From Strigamia acuminata (Eukaryota > Arthropoda > Chilopoda > Geophilomorpha > Linotaeniidae), in contig OX442314.1 of NCBI GenBank assembly GCA_949358305.1, positions 24,607,060 through 24,671,059 of the forward strand: a DNA stretch of 64,000 nucleotides. The letters run 5' to 3'. Below, in pieces: positions 36,240 through 46,507 of this stretch. The notes beneath the pieces are model-generated. The model was given only the letters and a program-made list of their open reading frames with translations, searched no databases and had not been told where the DNA came from. Position 1 is the stretch's first letter, and each line of letters begins with the position of its first letter. The position numbers and the translations under genes are program-made.

Positions 36240-37485
36240 GCAAACACTAAAATTCGATTACGTGATTGTGTGCCACCTTATTTAAAAAACAAATTTTTTT
36301 TTTATTTCTTTTATTTTTTTTTTTCAGGTACAAAAAAATACAAAGCGATGCAAATTTCCACTAAAAAAGGATTTGGTTCGGAGTGGGATTTGAAAGGAAT
36401 TTGCAGCAACTTTTTGCATAGAAAACGCATGATGAATGCGCATGGCACCATAATGGAATGTGTTAAAGTGTAGGTGCACATTGCAAGCAGCCACACTGCA
36501 TTCCTCGGCTCTAGTGCTTATTGCACCCTTGCTACCCGGGGTTAGGCAAAATAATTTTTCGCATCGGATCCACCGTCGAAGCGTGTCGTTTGCTGCCAAA
36601 TTCACGCTCTCGATAAGACTTTAATACGTTAAGATGAGCTCCCGGTCATTCATAGCACGTTCGAGAAAAACATAAAATCGTCTTCCTCTACCACGGATAT
36701 ATCGACCGAACCAGAATGCCAAATTGTATCTAAATATTCCAATCCTTCTTCTACACATACCTATTGTACTTATTTATACTTACGCCTTTTATTACGGACT
36801 TGAAGCAGTATTAGTTTAGCTAATTGCGGCCAAACGTAACTAGATCATCCCTCTTTCCTTTCCCGAATCAAACACCTTTTTTTGTCGGTGCAACTACTAA
36901 TTAACACGAAAGGTAATTGACTCTTGCAAGGTGCATGATGTTGACTTTGCCACAAGCCAACTGGTCAGCTAAGCAAGAGAAAAGCAGCGACCACTTATTA
37001 CTGGAATAGAAAAAATCCTTAAAGTTTTCCTTTTAACTCGAACTGAAATAATAATACTTACACCAACTATTATAATTACGTAATTTATATTCCAACACGT
37101 TTAATTAATATAGCAGTTCGGTTCAATGTTGAAATTCCAAAGAACAATGGCAAATTGTTATTATTATTTCTAACATTTACTTTGTGCTATACATTACAAG
37201 CTTATTCCTTCCTTTTGCCATCTATCATTGTCTATTCCTACTCCTAAGCCTTTTTCTGTTTGGTTTATGTTGAATAAAACCCATCTGTAGTGTTCATTTA
37301 CATATTGAATGCATCACAGTTGAGCCCTTCACAGAGCATAAGAGGATGCATTGTTGGAACCTTGCAGTCAAGCCCCTTTTACAGCGTAAGGAGTTTTCCC
37401 GACACATCGATTGGCTCTCAGCTGTCATATGATCGCTGAGATCCACACAGAGAAAGAATGAAGACCTCTCGATTTTAGTATATAG
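36240..37485. other. Non-coding DNA
   Basis: T-rich tract at 36293-36325. No recognised gene or paired repeats. Confidence 0.4.
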
Positions 37486-37660
37486 ATCAGTAGTTCGCAG
37501 TTCGGCACCCCTTAGATTCTCAAAACATTTTTTCGCATCACTACAGTTTACGTTCGCTATTTTGATGCTAAATTCGTACTGCGCATCCTATTCTGCGCAC
37601 CGATTTCCTAAAGTCGTTACTTTAGTGAAGTCTACAGTTTTTAAAGTTATTATGCCTAAT
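37486..37660. mobile_element. hAT-like terminus next to a family A fragment
   Basis: CAGTAGTTCGCAGTTCGGCA, then CCCCTTAGATTCTCAAAAC, resembles the 'CAGTGGTTCTTAACC...GGCACCCCTTGGA' hAT termini (compare 63312 in this window). From 37545, the sequence AGTTTACGTTCGCTATTTTG and ATGCTAAATTCGTACTGCGC match the left half of family A (reverse of 59680-59730). The second hAT end was not found. Confidence 0.4.
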
Positions 37661-37664
37661 AATT

Positions 37665-38895
37665 AAGGCCCAGATACATGCATAAACGCGTAGGAATTAT
37701 TTTTATTCAATAAAAAGCTGAAATTGGCCATAAATGCATATTTTTCAAAAATCAGAAATAAATGCATAAATCGCCATCTTTCCCGGAAAAAACAGCCATT
37801 TGTTTCTTTTTTTAACGACACGTAACATGTACGTATGCTTGCGTTCGGAAAACTGAGGACTTCGCCAAAAACAGACACCAGGTTTTAAGAAATAAACAAA
37901 TAAAAAAATAGAAAAAAATAGAAAAAGAGAAAAAAATGATTGTTACAATAAATTAAATAAACAATAATAAAATCATTAACCAAAAGTAATTATTCCAATG
38001 CAAGATAAAATAGCTCTTACTGCAATAAAAAACTATTCATTGTTATTATTTTTTTCTAAACTTCAAGCTTGGTCTTTAGAAATGCTACTTTTACCCAAAA
38101 AACAAGACCGCAGCTAAAATCCTAATTTATTTATTAATTTAAATCCCCATTGTACCAATTTTAAAAAATACTCACAAAGTATTTATTTTCGAAAGAGGAT
38201 GTACTCTGGTCGCCCCATAAAAAAACTATCAACACATTGTAGCAAACTTCATGTTTACACAACAAACCACGGAATTACTGACCGTTAATACACTTCCCGG
38301 AACCACCGCTAAAAGAGATATCTCAGTAAGCCAGGGATAAACAATGATGTTCGTATCGAGTTTATCACTTTCATCCCATTCATGGTTTCACGACTTTCCA
38401 CACATGCAATTTCATTACAAATCATCACTACATCAGTATCTTAACAACTTTGTTGACAAAGCTTTGAAACAATAGTTAATTACAAGATAGATCCACAGAG
38501 GAAACACGTGTTAAATGGATTCCATTTTATCGTGTCTGAGCTTCATATTTTAAGTCAGGTTTGTAATATATCGATTTTTTGGTATTCTGAGTATTCTAAT
38601 TATTTTAATGATGGCTATCGATTGTATTCTAAAATCTAAATAAACATTCAAGCATACCTAATAACACTCATCAATGGACAATTTAATTACACACGCTATG
38701 ACAATTATTGAAAGAATGTTTAAATAATAACTTTGAATTAAATACTATAATTTTCATATTTAAATTCATACTGTATGATTTATTGGATGAAATTGCTCAA
38801 ATTTCCAGATTGAAACACTAAATTCCATTTCTTTTAATTGTTTATTACATGCAAGTAAATAGTGCTATTGGCCATTATTTTACTTCTAAAAATCA
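37665..38895. other. Non-coding AT-rich DNA
   Basis: Nothing recognisable beyond A/T runs and short random frames (37663-37878 minus). Confidence 0.4.
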
Positions 38896-38897
38896 TG

Positions 38898-39696
38898 TAC
38901 AACCCCTGGCAAATAGTATCGAATAATTTTTTCCCAGCACTCATCTTCTCACTTTGGTTGGCCATAACTAAGAAAAAAAAAGGTGATGGCAATAAACTGT
39001 TGAAAAATTTAGAAACTACACTTTATTTGAAATAAAACAGCGTTTTGAGATGAGACAATAGTTGCATTCAATATCAATAAAGAGAAGTGACTTCTCTTTA
39101 AGTTAATTAAATAAGTCATTTGAAAGAAGTGACTTATGTTTGAACGCCCTTAAAATGGAAGAAAACACGAAGAAAATTTGTCAACAAGCGTGCGGCCGCA
39201 GCAAATTTCAATCTCGCATTCGTCAAAAAAAAATATGTGCTCTAAAATTCTAAAAACCACATGCATCTCTTTTTCTTGTGTTAATTGGAAGTTCATGTGG
39301 CTTTTAGAATTTTAGAGCACATATTTTTTTTGTTTTAGCCCACATTGCGATGAAAGAATTAGATCGGAAAAGATGGCGGCCAAAAATTTCCAAAACGAGG
39401 CAAAACCAGGCGATATGCGCATGCGCACCATTATTTAAGTGACTTATTCAGAAGAAGAAGTAACTATTTTTTCACTTCTTCTTACTTCACTTATTTGACT
39501 TCTTTCAAAACGACTTATCAGAGATATGACACAACAGTCGTCATATCCGGTTGTGAGAAGTCAAATAAGTGAAAGAAGTCACTTCTCCTTATTGATATTG
39601 AATGCACCTAATATCTTTTTATTTATCATAGAAAAATAAAAAAGGAAAATCAAGTGCTGGGAAAAAAGTATTTGATACTATTTGCCAGTGGTTGTA
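38898..39696. mobile_element. Non-autonomous Tc1/mariner-like element (CAACCCCTGGCAAA ends), host of a nested element
   Basis: The left arm 38900-38941 (CAACCCCTGGCAAATAGTAT...) and the right arm 39653-39694 are inverted repeats of about 42 bp with few mismatches. TA occurs at both tips (38898-38899, 39695-39696). 'CCCTGGCAAA.A.TAT' termini are a recurring Tc1/mariner-type pattern. The body is interrupted by the element at 39061-39608, so the original was about 250 bp. No transposase. Confidence 0.75.
39059..39610. mobile_element. Nested TA-flanked element (TAG(T/G)TGCATTCAATATC ends) with a long internal hairpin
   Basis: The left arm 39061-39096 (GTTGCATTCAATATCAATAA...) and the right arm 39573-39608 are inverted with about two mismatches, and TA lies at both tips. 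AAGTGACTT motifs recur near both ends. Inside, 39224-39262 and 39294-39332 form a nearly perfect 39-bp hairpin with a 31-nt loop. A perfect TGCGCATGCGCA palindrome (NRF1-like) lies at about 39417-39428. Confidence 0.75.
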
Positions 39697-39726
39697 CTAG
39701 TATTTCTTGTGTTCGTGTGTGCGCAG

Positions 39727-40060
39727 AAAGAGATTTTTCAGTGCGATTTTGACATCAAGATACAAGGCGCAGATTATAGTGAGTGTGCTGCGAGCTTGAC
39801 ACCTGGCAAGCACTCGCAGAAATTAAATTTTTTCCTTGATTCTGGTAGCCCTCTGCCAAGCACACAGTTCTGACGCACAAATTGAGAGTTGTGCCGCATC
39901 ACCAGAGCTGATAACTCTATTTTGCCATTTCCACGACACTCAAGAGGCCGTGTCTGCCAACATGACAACTAAATCGGCAAAACCCCCAATTTGTACCTAC
40001 AACATAATGAGCATTGGCAAAAGGCTACCAGAATCGCTCACTACATTTGTGATTTGACTG
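39727..40060 (+). CDS. Weak two-exon gene candidate, unknown small Cys-containing protein
   Basis: Just outside the Tc1-like element, a pyrimidine-rich acceptor (TTGTGTTCGTGTGTGCGCAG) leads to exon-like sequence from 39727. A strong donor GTGAGT lies at 39779. An acceptor at 39860 (GCCAAG|CACACAG) would restore a frame that runs open to TGA at 40058-40060 and contains several Cys (ESCAAS, TLFCHF, PICTYN). The implied intron is 82 bp. Composition is GC-richer than the surroundings. No domain is recognised, no start codon was found, and the apparent signal peptide just upstream lies partly in a transposon terminal repeat, so it is discounted. Confidence 0.2.
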
Positions 40061-40560
40061 GTGATGCCACGTGTCAAGTTTTCAGCCAGTTATAAGTTAA
40101 CAACATTTACGATGGACAAAAAAATAATCGGACACCACTTTTGTGACGTGTGAAGTGTTCAGTTAATGGATTCGTATCGATGGTGTTGGATGTAACCCGA
40201 GTGGACTCGAGGAACGACCATTCGTGGTTAGCTTATTTGCATAAGTGTTTATTCAAGGGTACGACATGTGGTGTTTTGAGTCCAATAAATCAGCAGATAA
40301 CTCTTGAAAACAGGTTTGTAGTTGGAACGAAACAGGATACATGTTCATCATTACAAGGTGAATACAAAAAGTAAAACTAAAGACACAAACACAATAGGCG
40401 CGCATTTTAACCGTGCCAACTAGTGGGAATTATAAACAACAGAAATCATCACACGACACATAGGTAGCGCTACAATCGGCAGCGCTACAAATTAACGTAT
40501 TAACTATTAGAGTACGAGATACTCCTACGTGGATGCAGTTGAAAACAAAAATCCTCTTTG
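40061..40560. other. Non-coding DNA or unrecognised exon
   Basis: A frame at 40150-40374 starts next to a TCAGTT initiator match (A at 40161) with GGATGT at +28, and has a donor-like TACAAG|GTGAAT at 40357. No domain was recognised. Such initiator-DPE pairs are expected by chance about once per strand here, so it is not called as a gene. Confidence 0.2.
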
Positions 40561-40566
40561 GTGAAT

Positions 40567-40680
40567 AACGATTATAATACGCAATGTTTGTTTTTCTGCA
40601 AAGGCCTTTCGAGTTTCGACCTTTGTCGGTCATCCTCAGTTGTTACAATTGTAGAAAAACAAACATCGCGTAATGTAATT
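40567..40680. repeat. Inverted repeat around a GGTCGAAACTCG hairpin motif
   Basis: The arms TACGCAATGTTTGTTTTTCT (about 40579-40598) and AGAAAAACAAACATCGCGTA (about 40653-40672) are inverted near-copies. Between them, on the minus strand, is CTGAGGATGACCGACAAAGG followed by TCGAAAC, a stem GACC/GGTC followed by GAAAC. This layout resembles structured ends of some Penelope-like and non-LTR elements, but the hammerhead core CTGATGA is not intact. Confidence 0.5.
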
Positions 40681-40684
40681 GTCA

Positions 40685-42120
40685 TTTAAAAACAAATATT
40701 ATTAATAGAAACTGCTCCTCTTTAGAAACGAATAGAGCTTGCCTAGAGCTTCTTATTAAAGCCATACCTTTGAAGAAAATCTTGAGTTTACCCTCTGAAA
40801 TCGAACTAAACATCAACCGCCCCCCCTTCCCCACCTGACAAAACAAACGCAAAAAAAAGTGAAAAGTCTTGTCCAAAAAATAGATCGCAGTATGTCAAAA
40901 ACGTAATAATATATTAATAATTAATTTGAGATGTCTAGTATAGTAAAAATATGTCGAATAAACCACTGCATTGAAATCTACAATGTAGTCACACTGAGAG
41001 AAGAGTACAAAGCCAACTTTCGATCAAAGGTGCTATCGTGAAAGCAACTGTCACCTACCTGCAACTCAAAGCAGATAAAAGGTGCCCATCACGGATGACA
41101 GGCTACAAACAACTCGTGACTTGTCTGTTTTCAGTTCCCTGGCCAGTTGCTATACTTCATACACTCTTGTCGAGGCTTACTGTTCAAAATAAACAGACAA
41201 AAATAAAGATAAACAACAACTTGATTCAATTCTTTATCTCTATCTTTCTTCACCAATTTAATTTCGTAGATCAAACAATCAATTAAAGGATTAAACAACT
41301 AAAATAAAATATAATTTTCATAACTTTGCAATTATAAAATGAAATTATCTGGTTTCGAAAATATCCTCACTGTGTGTGTACTGTGTAAATGGAATTATTA
41401 GATTTTGACAAATATTGCGCCATGATCATGAATCATGAAATTTTAGGCCTCCTGCAGAGAATCAAGCGCTTTACTGTATATAGATAGAAGATTTCATTCG
41501 ATTTGACCCACGCAATATTGTTACATGGCCATCTTCTGCTGAAAATAATAAATGCTCACCTGTGGCCTAAGTTCCACATGTTTTATGCATTACAGTTAGA
41601 CACTTCTTATTCCATTTAGTCCCTTGAAACCACTCATAAAATAACAAGTTAGAATTTTTTTTTACTCTACGGTACAACAGCTTTAAGATTTTGAAAATTG
41701 ATTCTATTTTTCTTCTTTAAATTAATAATTGTTTCTAAAACTTCAACAACGAGTAATTTAGAATTTAAATTTAGTTCTCGAATGAAGACAATTCGATCCT
41801 TTGACTAAAATTCAACAAATAGTCAATGATGTCGAGTTGGATATTCAAAAGTAAAAAAAAATCTTAATAATATATCCAATCCACAGTTCATTTTTAAGAT
41901 ATCCCACTTGCACGAACATATCCTCCATGGACATCTATTGAAAATCCCTAATTGACCCAGGCGTCATAAGCAATTCAGATACAAATATGATATCCCCTGG
42001 CAATGATATCAAAGTGCTGCGGAAGATCAACAAACTGAGTGCAGTTGACCTTTAGGAAAAGAGTAATTTGGTGGAGTATAGGACAGCAAGCAGGAGATCT
42101 ACGATTTTTTGAAAAGTTAA
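40685..42120. other. Non-coding AT-rich DNA
   Basis: No recognised gene or element was seen. Frames at 41038-41286 and 40682-40876 (minus) carry no domain. Confidence 0.4.
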
Positions 42121-42121
42121 T

Positions 42122-42430
42122 TACTGTAAATGCTCTCATTGAGCGCGAAATGCTAATTGAACGCACTATCCTTTACAATGTATGGCTAAATTGACCAAAA
42201 CGACTGAATTCAATATCTAGATTAACCAAAACAACTGAATTCAATGTCTAAATTGACCAAAACGACTAAATTCAACATCTAAATTAATCAAAACAACTGA
42301 ATTCAATGTCTAACTTAATCAAGAACACTAAAATTAACGTTTAAAATTGACCTAACCAATTTAATTCAATATCTAAATCTTGGTTCTGTCAATAGAGCGC
42401 GAGTGTTCCAAGAAAGGATTTACGATAACT
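42122..42430. mobile_element. Family E element with an internal 31-bp tandem array
   Basis: The left end (TACTGTAAATGCTCTCATTG, then AGCGCG) and the inverted right end (TGTCAATAGAGCGCGAGTGT...TTTACGATAA) resemble each other loosely. They flank six 31-bp units at 42186-42372 of the type CTAAATTGACCAAAACGACT-GAATTCAATAT. Relatives lie at 31817-31960 and 11571-11627. The boundary and superfamily are uncertain. No coding potential. Confidence 0.55.
42186..42372. repeat. 31-bp tandem repeat, six units
   Basis: Units start at about 42186, 42217, 42248, 42279, 42310 and 42341. The first four differ at a handful of positions and the last two are more diverged. Confidence 0.9.
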
Positions 42431-42462
42431 AATTTTCATTAATTTCTAGCCACTTTTTACAG

Positions 42463-42504
42463 AATAAATAAAGAAATAAATAAATAAATAAATAAATAAA
42501 TAAA
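42463..42504. repeat. (AAAT)n microsatellite
   Basis: About ten copies of AAAT or ATAA were read directly. Confidence 0.95.
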
Positions 42505-42505
42505 A

Positions 42506-43460
42506 TGTTTTGATATATCCACCTCTAAACCGATTCCAATTATTCCCTTTAATTTCTTTACAATAAAAAAAAACTCTACATCAATAATTAAGACACCATT
42601 CCAATGGTCCAAGTCCACGAGCCACATCTTAACCCATGACCGAAGCAACACCAACAGCTCTATATTAATATCACGCGAGCGATGATAGGTTAACACGACC
42701 TGGGCCAACTGCGCTTTGTTGCACCAGCCCGATAAATCACCGACAATATTTATAATTAATAACCACGCTCACCCTTAATTCATTCGCCGTTATGCTAATG
42801 CTCCTTTATTCCGCTCGAGAAATTCATTTTTCACGTCCGGCCTACAAATACCAACAACCGCCACATTTTATTCTTTTTTTCCCCTTCTTTCTTCGCCGTG
42901 AAAATATATTCGCATAAATTTAATACCTTTACTCGACGTACTAAAGCATTTAAAAGTTTTTCTTCGCTTTTTTTTCAAACCCTTCTTCCCATTTTTTCTA
43001 CATGACCACCTGAGTTCAAACTTCTCTTCACAGCATCAATTTTAATCCTCTCATTTCTTTCTGTGGGTGCCGAACTGGCAGATGGGGTTTGCACTGCTCA
43101 AGCGCAAATTCCGAGTTCCAGAAGCACAAATTGGTTATCGTATCGTGCAGGTGCGCTCCGCTCCAATTATAGATAACAATTAATGAGCAGTATGGTTGGT
43201 ATACTATGCGCGTGCCGATACAGAAATAAGTAAGCGAGAGGGAAAAGTGAGATTACAGCAAACATAAATTCTAGAAAATCTGCTATTAATTAATGGCTCA
43301 AATATAAAATTATCAAATAAAAAAGTTGCAAAACTTTTCAATCATACATATAATACACTTCGTGCCGAGTTATTAATTCGTGAGCTGTCTATCGTGTAGC
43401 AAGACTTACATTTACGAAGTAGTAACCGCATTCAATAAGGAATTAACACAACACAGGAAT
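42506..43460. other. Non-coding DNA
   Basis: A T-rich tract lies at 42880-43000. No recognised gene. The frame at 42457-42708 (minus) is partly microsatellite. Confidence 0.4.
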
Positions 43461-43465
43461 TATCG

Positions 43466-44316
43466 TATTACTACACTTTAAGCCGCATGCCGGTGTAAGT
43501 AAGTTTGAGTTTTACCGGCATATCATTTTAACCCTTGGAGGCATAAGGCTATACGGATTTATGAACAAGCTCTTTCTTGAATAGGAAATTTATTTTTTCC
43601 TATCCATTTTTTTTGCTGAACCTTAACTCAGGTGAAATTTTAAGTCATTGGTCATTTATTTAATTAATTATGCTAAATGCAAATTTTCTGCCCCTTAAAA
43701 CTCCAGCAAAACTATCATGCTGGCTTTGCTGCCTAAGAAAGAGCGCTTCAGGAAACAGCTTTTCGCATGAACCAGTAGTGTTTAAACCAACCACTAGTTG
43801 GTAAAAAAAATATATTTTTTCACTGTTCATAACTAGCGCCCTCTAGAAAATTAGTTGCGAACTTTCAAAAATCAAAACGGCGCTTTAACTAATTGACCTG
43901 AAAATTGTCCATAAATCCGTAATGCCTTATACCAGAACGGCACATTTTACCCTTATGCCTCCGAGGGTTAAGTGAAAACGAATTTTTTTAAATGAGAATT
44001 GAACCAAAACATGCCCAAAATGTAGGAAATTGGCCTAAATTTCTATAAACGCACCCAAATTTAAATAATAACCTTTAGAATATCAAGAATACTCACATTT
44101 CTGGCCCAAATTCCAATATAATTATTAATCTGGGCTCTTTTAATTAAAAATACAAAAAAACAGCCTTTTCACTCATACCGGCATGTTTCACGTCATACCA
44201 GCATGCCAGTATAAGCTTTGTATCTGGAATTTTCAAAAGTTGGTACTTGTAATCCCATGTACAATTTATTTTGGCCAAAATTATACAGTGGCATGCGGCT
44301 TAAAGCGAGGTAATAC
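43466..44316. mobile_element. TIR element with CTTTAAGCCGCATGCC ends, host of a nested TTAA element
   Basis: The left end (TATTACTACACTTTAAGCCG, then CATGCCGGTGTA) and the right end (inverted; GGCATGCGGCTTAAAG at 44290-44305, then GGTAATA) pair over about 30 bp with several mismatches. ACCGGCAT/ATGCCGGT motifs repeat inside both halves (43514, 44178). The body is split by the TTAA-flanked element at 43532-43967. No ORF. Confidence 0.6.
43528..43971. mobile_element. Nested piggyBac-like MITE with TTAA target duplication
   Basis: The element spans 43532-43967, starting CCCTTGGAGGCATAAGG and ending in the inverted CCTTATGCCTCCGAGGG (one mismatch in 17). The tetranucleotide TTAA sits on both sides (43528-43531, 43968-43971). 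TTAA duplication with CCY ends is the mark of piggyBac-type transposition. A second inner inverted pair, ACGGATTTATG (43555) and CATAAATCCGT (43910), extends the pairing. No transposase in the 436 bp. Confidence 0.75.
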
Positions 44317-44649
44317 ACAACTGAACTAGAGACCAACCAACCAATGGGAGTATTTCAAGTACTTTTTGGAATAGAGTTTTAGTATAATCGCATACACTAG
44401 CTGTGTGGATCTTGACGTAATTACTTTTCAGTGTTTAACCTGAATAAAATTGATGCAACCGCACGAGTTGAGTTTGAAAAAGTAACTCACTCTTTATTCT
44501 GTTTTTTTTTTTTTTTACATAAGAGGTCATTCTTCTCCATATTCCAATGACGTATTAAAAGGGTGCATTGACTCCTGTGGTCAAGAACGCGACTTAGAGG
44601 CAACACTTAATTAAAAACACTCCAGTTTTCATAGTAACTCGTGCTGCAA

Positions 44650-44832
44650 GATAGCTCAAGTATTAACACAAGATTCTCGTGTCCCAAAATTGCCTGAAAA
44701 CTCGATAAAACTCGTGGCACCACCTTAAAACGACCCTTTGGAGGTCATGTTATTTTTGTCGTGCCACAAGGGTCAAAATGAGATTTTACAAGTGATTCTC
44801 GTGTTAAATCTCGGAACACGATCGTGTTGTGT
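44650..44832. repeat. Dispersed repeat, sibling of 5190-5356
   Basis: It aligns over its whole length with 5190-5356 in the same orientation. Both start near a CT(G/A)CAAG(A/G)TAGC motif and end with CACGA(T/C)CGTG. Class unknown. Confidence 0.6.
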
Positions 44833-44910
44833 CTTATTTGTAAATCGGTCACACGGTTACATTTTCAATGGGCTGCTAGTACTTTTGTTTCCACAATCTT
44901 TAATGCTGTC

Positions 44911-45084
44911 GAGCCTCGTTATAACGAATCGCAAGAAACCCGAAAAATCGGTTCGTTGTAACAAAAGTTCGCTGTATCAAATTTTTTAACATGGTGTTCT
45001 ATGGCCAACCAACCAACCAATCCATTTTTAAGTATTCGCTATATCGCAAAATTCGTTACATCGCGTTTCGTTATAACGAGGTTC
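44911..45084. mobile_element. Short TIR element with GA(G/A)CCTCGTTATAACGAA ends
   Basis: Left GAGCCTCGTTATAACGAATC and right TTTCGTTATAACGAGGTTC form an inverted repeat of about 19 bp with one mismatch. Inner TTCG(C/T)TGTA and TCGCTATATCGC motifs are related to the ends. The same terminal motif appears once near 13225. No ORF beyond chance. Confidence 0.7.
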
Positions 45085-45123
45085 AACTGAACTCAACTTC
45101 CGACATTAGCACTCCTTCCGACG

Positions 45124-45979
45124 ATACTCCAAACCGATACAACGTTGTCCAAACTTCTATTGGTTGGGCCGGATTACGCCTAACTGTGGACTGTGCTCAA
45201 TTACGCAGAAAAGTAGTGCTGTTTATTTTAAATGAATTTCAGTGTAAAATGTGATAAGAATGATGGATTTTATTTAACCTTCCCATAGCCATGGTGGGTC
45301 AGAAAAATAACAAAAGTAGTAAAATAACTATAACTTTTTTTTCCCTGAAAATTAATTTAGGGGACCAGCTTTAATTCCTCCAAAAATATTTTTTATAAAT
45401 TTATAATAACAAAGTTCTAATGTTATTTCGATTAGGAATAAGTTAAACCAATAATAATTATAATATTTACAACCTAAAACACCATTACGTGAGCGCCTTA
45501 CACTGTTTTGCCACTTTTTAGCACTAGGCGGTATATTGAAACGATTCTGCACATGTGCACAATCTTACTTTTCCAGGTGCAATCGCATTTTTTCTGGTTT
45601 GAGCACATTAAAACATGTGCTGAGGCCAGGAAAAATGCGATTGCACCTGGAGAAATAAGATTCTGCACATGCGCAGAAGCATTTTAAAAGAAGGCCGATT
45701 TGACCGACCACAGCTAGCAGTGGTGGAAATTAGGCTTGGCTATGGGAAGGTTAATTGGTAATAAAATATTTATTTAATTTGCTAAATCTGCTTCTTCTTC
45801 TTTTAATCAATCAAACAATGTTAGCATAGTTTGTTGGTTTCTTTTGGCAGATAAATAAAAGCTTAGTTTTTTATTGGTTGTTTTGCCTAGTTAGATTACA
45901 ATTCTGGTGTCATGGGCTACTTTTGTGAGACGGCTTAACCAATAGGAATTAGGACAACATTGTATCGGTTTGGAATATA
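45124..45979. mobile_element. TATACTC-family element, host of a nested piggyBac-like MITE
   Basis: The left end ATACTCCAAACCGATACAAC, then GTTGTCC...CTATTGGTTGGGCCG, pairs with the inverted right end (CGGCTTAACCAATAGGAATT...GGTTTGGAATATAG). The element at 56257-56787 is a full-length sibling with matching interior, including TATTGGTTGTTTTG(C/T)CTAG and GATGGATTTTATTTAA. It is interrupted at 45278-45750; the original was about 380 bp. Confidence 0.78.
45274..45754. mobile_element. Nested piggyBac-like MITE, TTAA duplication, with internal 62-bp hairpin
   Basis: The element 45278-45750 starts CCTTCCCATAGCCA and ends with the exact inverse TGGCTATGGGAAGG at 45737-45750. TTAA occurs on both sides (45274-45277, 45751-45754). 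The sibling host copy, read on the minus strand around 56495-56512, has a single TTAA at the same point, a clean empty site. Inside, 45547-45608 pairs with 45615-45676 as a 62-bp hairpin with a 6-nt loop and about ten mismatches. No transposase. Confidence 0.82.
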
Positions 45980-45984
45980 GACAG

Positions 45985-46502
45985 AATGCAGAAAAGTAAT
46001 CGAATAAGGATTTTTTCATTTCCCATTCTTAGCAATTAGATTCAATAAGACCTGAAAACAAGTCTTAAGACTTTCTTTGAACAAGATTTTTGAATTTTAT
46101 CTTCCAGTGTACACAAAACGCAATTAATTCTTATTATTTTTCTTTTGTTAGACTCAAGTGGAAGATTAATCTTTTCCGGCTGAACATCTACGACCGAATA
46201 TTTTGTTTGAATCTCCTTATAGGTAGGTAGTCGACGTTTTCCATTCCGATGTTTTCTTTTCTTTTTCCCTTTTATTATTTTTTTAAGTAATCCATTTAAA
46301 TCGTTCCGGCGTGAGTTTTCACTTTGCAAACTTTGGCCTCTTTAGCAAATTGGCACTTTCTCTTGCTAGGAAATTTGATTATTAGCCGAAACGAAAGGAG
46401 TTGCCGGCCGCTGCAATATTGCATTTTGAATTCATTTCTTTTCCCTTCTTAAAAAAAAAAAAAAAAAAAAAACTTGGCCCGTTTCATTTTTATACCAAAC
46501 TA
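45985..46502. other. Non-coding DNA flanking the BEL element, with poly(A)
   Basis: A poly(A) run at about 46451-46471 and a minus-strand frame at 46042-46329 without domains. The BEL/Pao target site is at the right edge. Confidence 0.4.
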
Positions 46503-46507
46503 ACGTC
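46503..46507. repeat. Left target-site duplication of the BEL/Pao element (acgtc)
   Basis: The five bases acgtc directly precede the 5' LTR and recur directly after the 3' LTR. One more A could be counted on each side (aacgtc), but five is the usual BEL/Pao size. Confidence 0.9.

Noticed and set aside
39682-39726. Signal-peptide-like hydrophobic start (VVVLVFLVFVCA) of a small secreted protein
   Set aside because: The frame has no ATG and its beginning lies in the terminal inverted repeat of the Tc1-like element. The pyrimidine-rich stretch is better explained as a splice-acceptor tract.
40159-40374. Second initiator-DPE pair with a downstream frame
   Set aside because: A chance match is expected roughly once per strand in 64 kb, and neither CpG enrichment nor a recognisable protein supports it.
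40600-40645. Functional hammerhead ribozyme
   Set aside because: The conserved CTGATGA core is not intact on either strand, so only a loose resemblance is reported.
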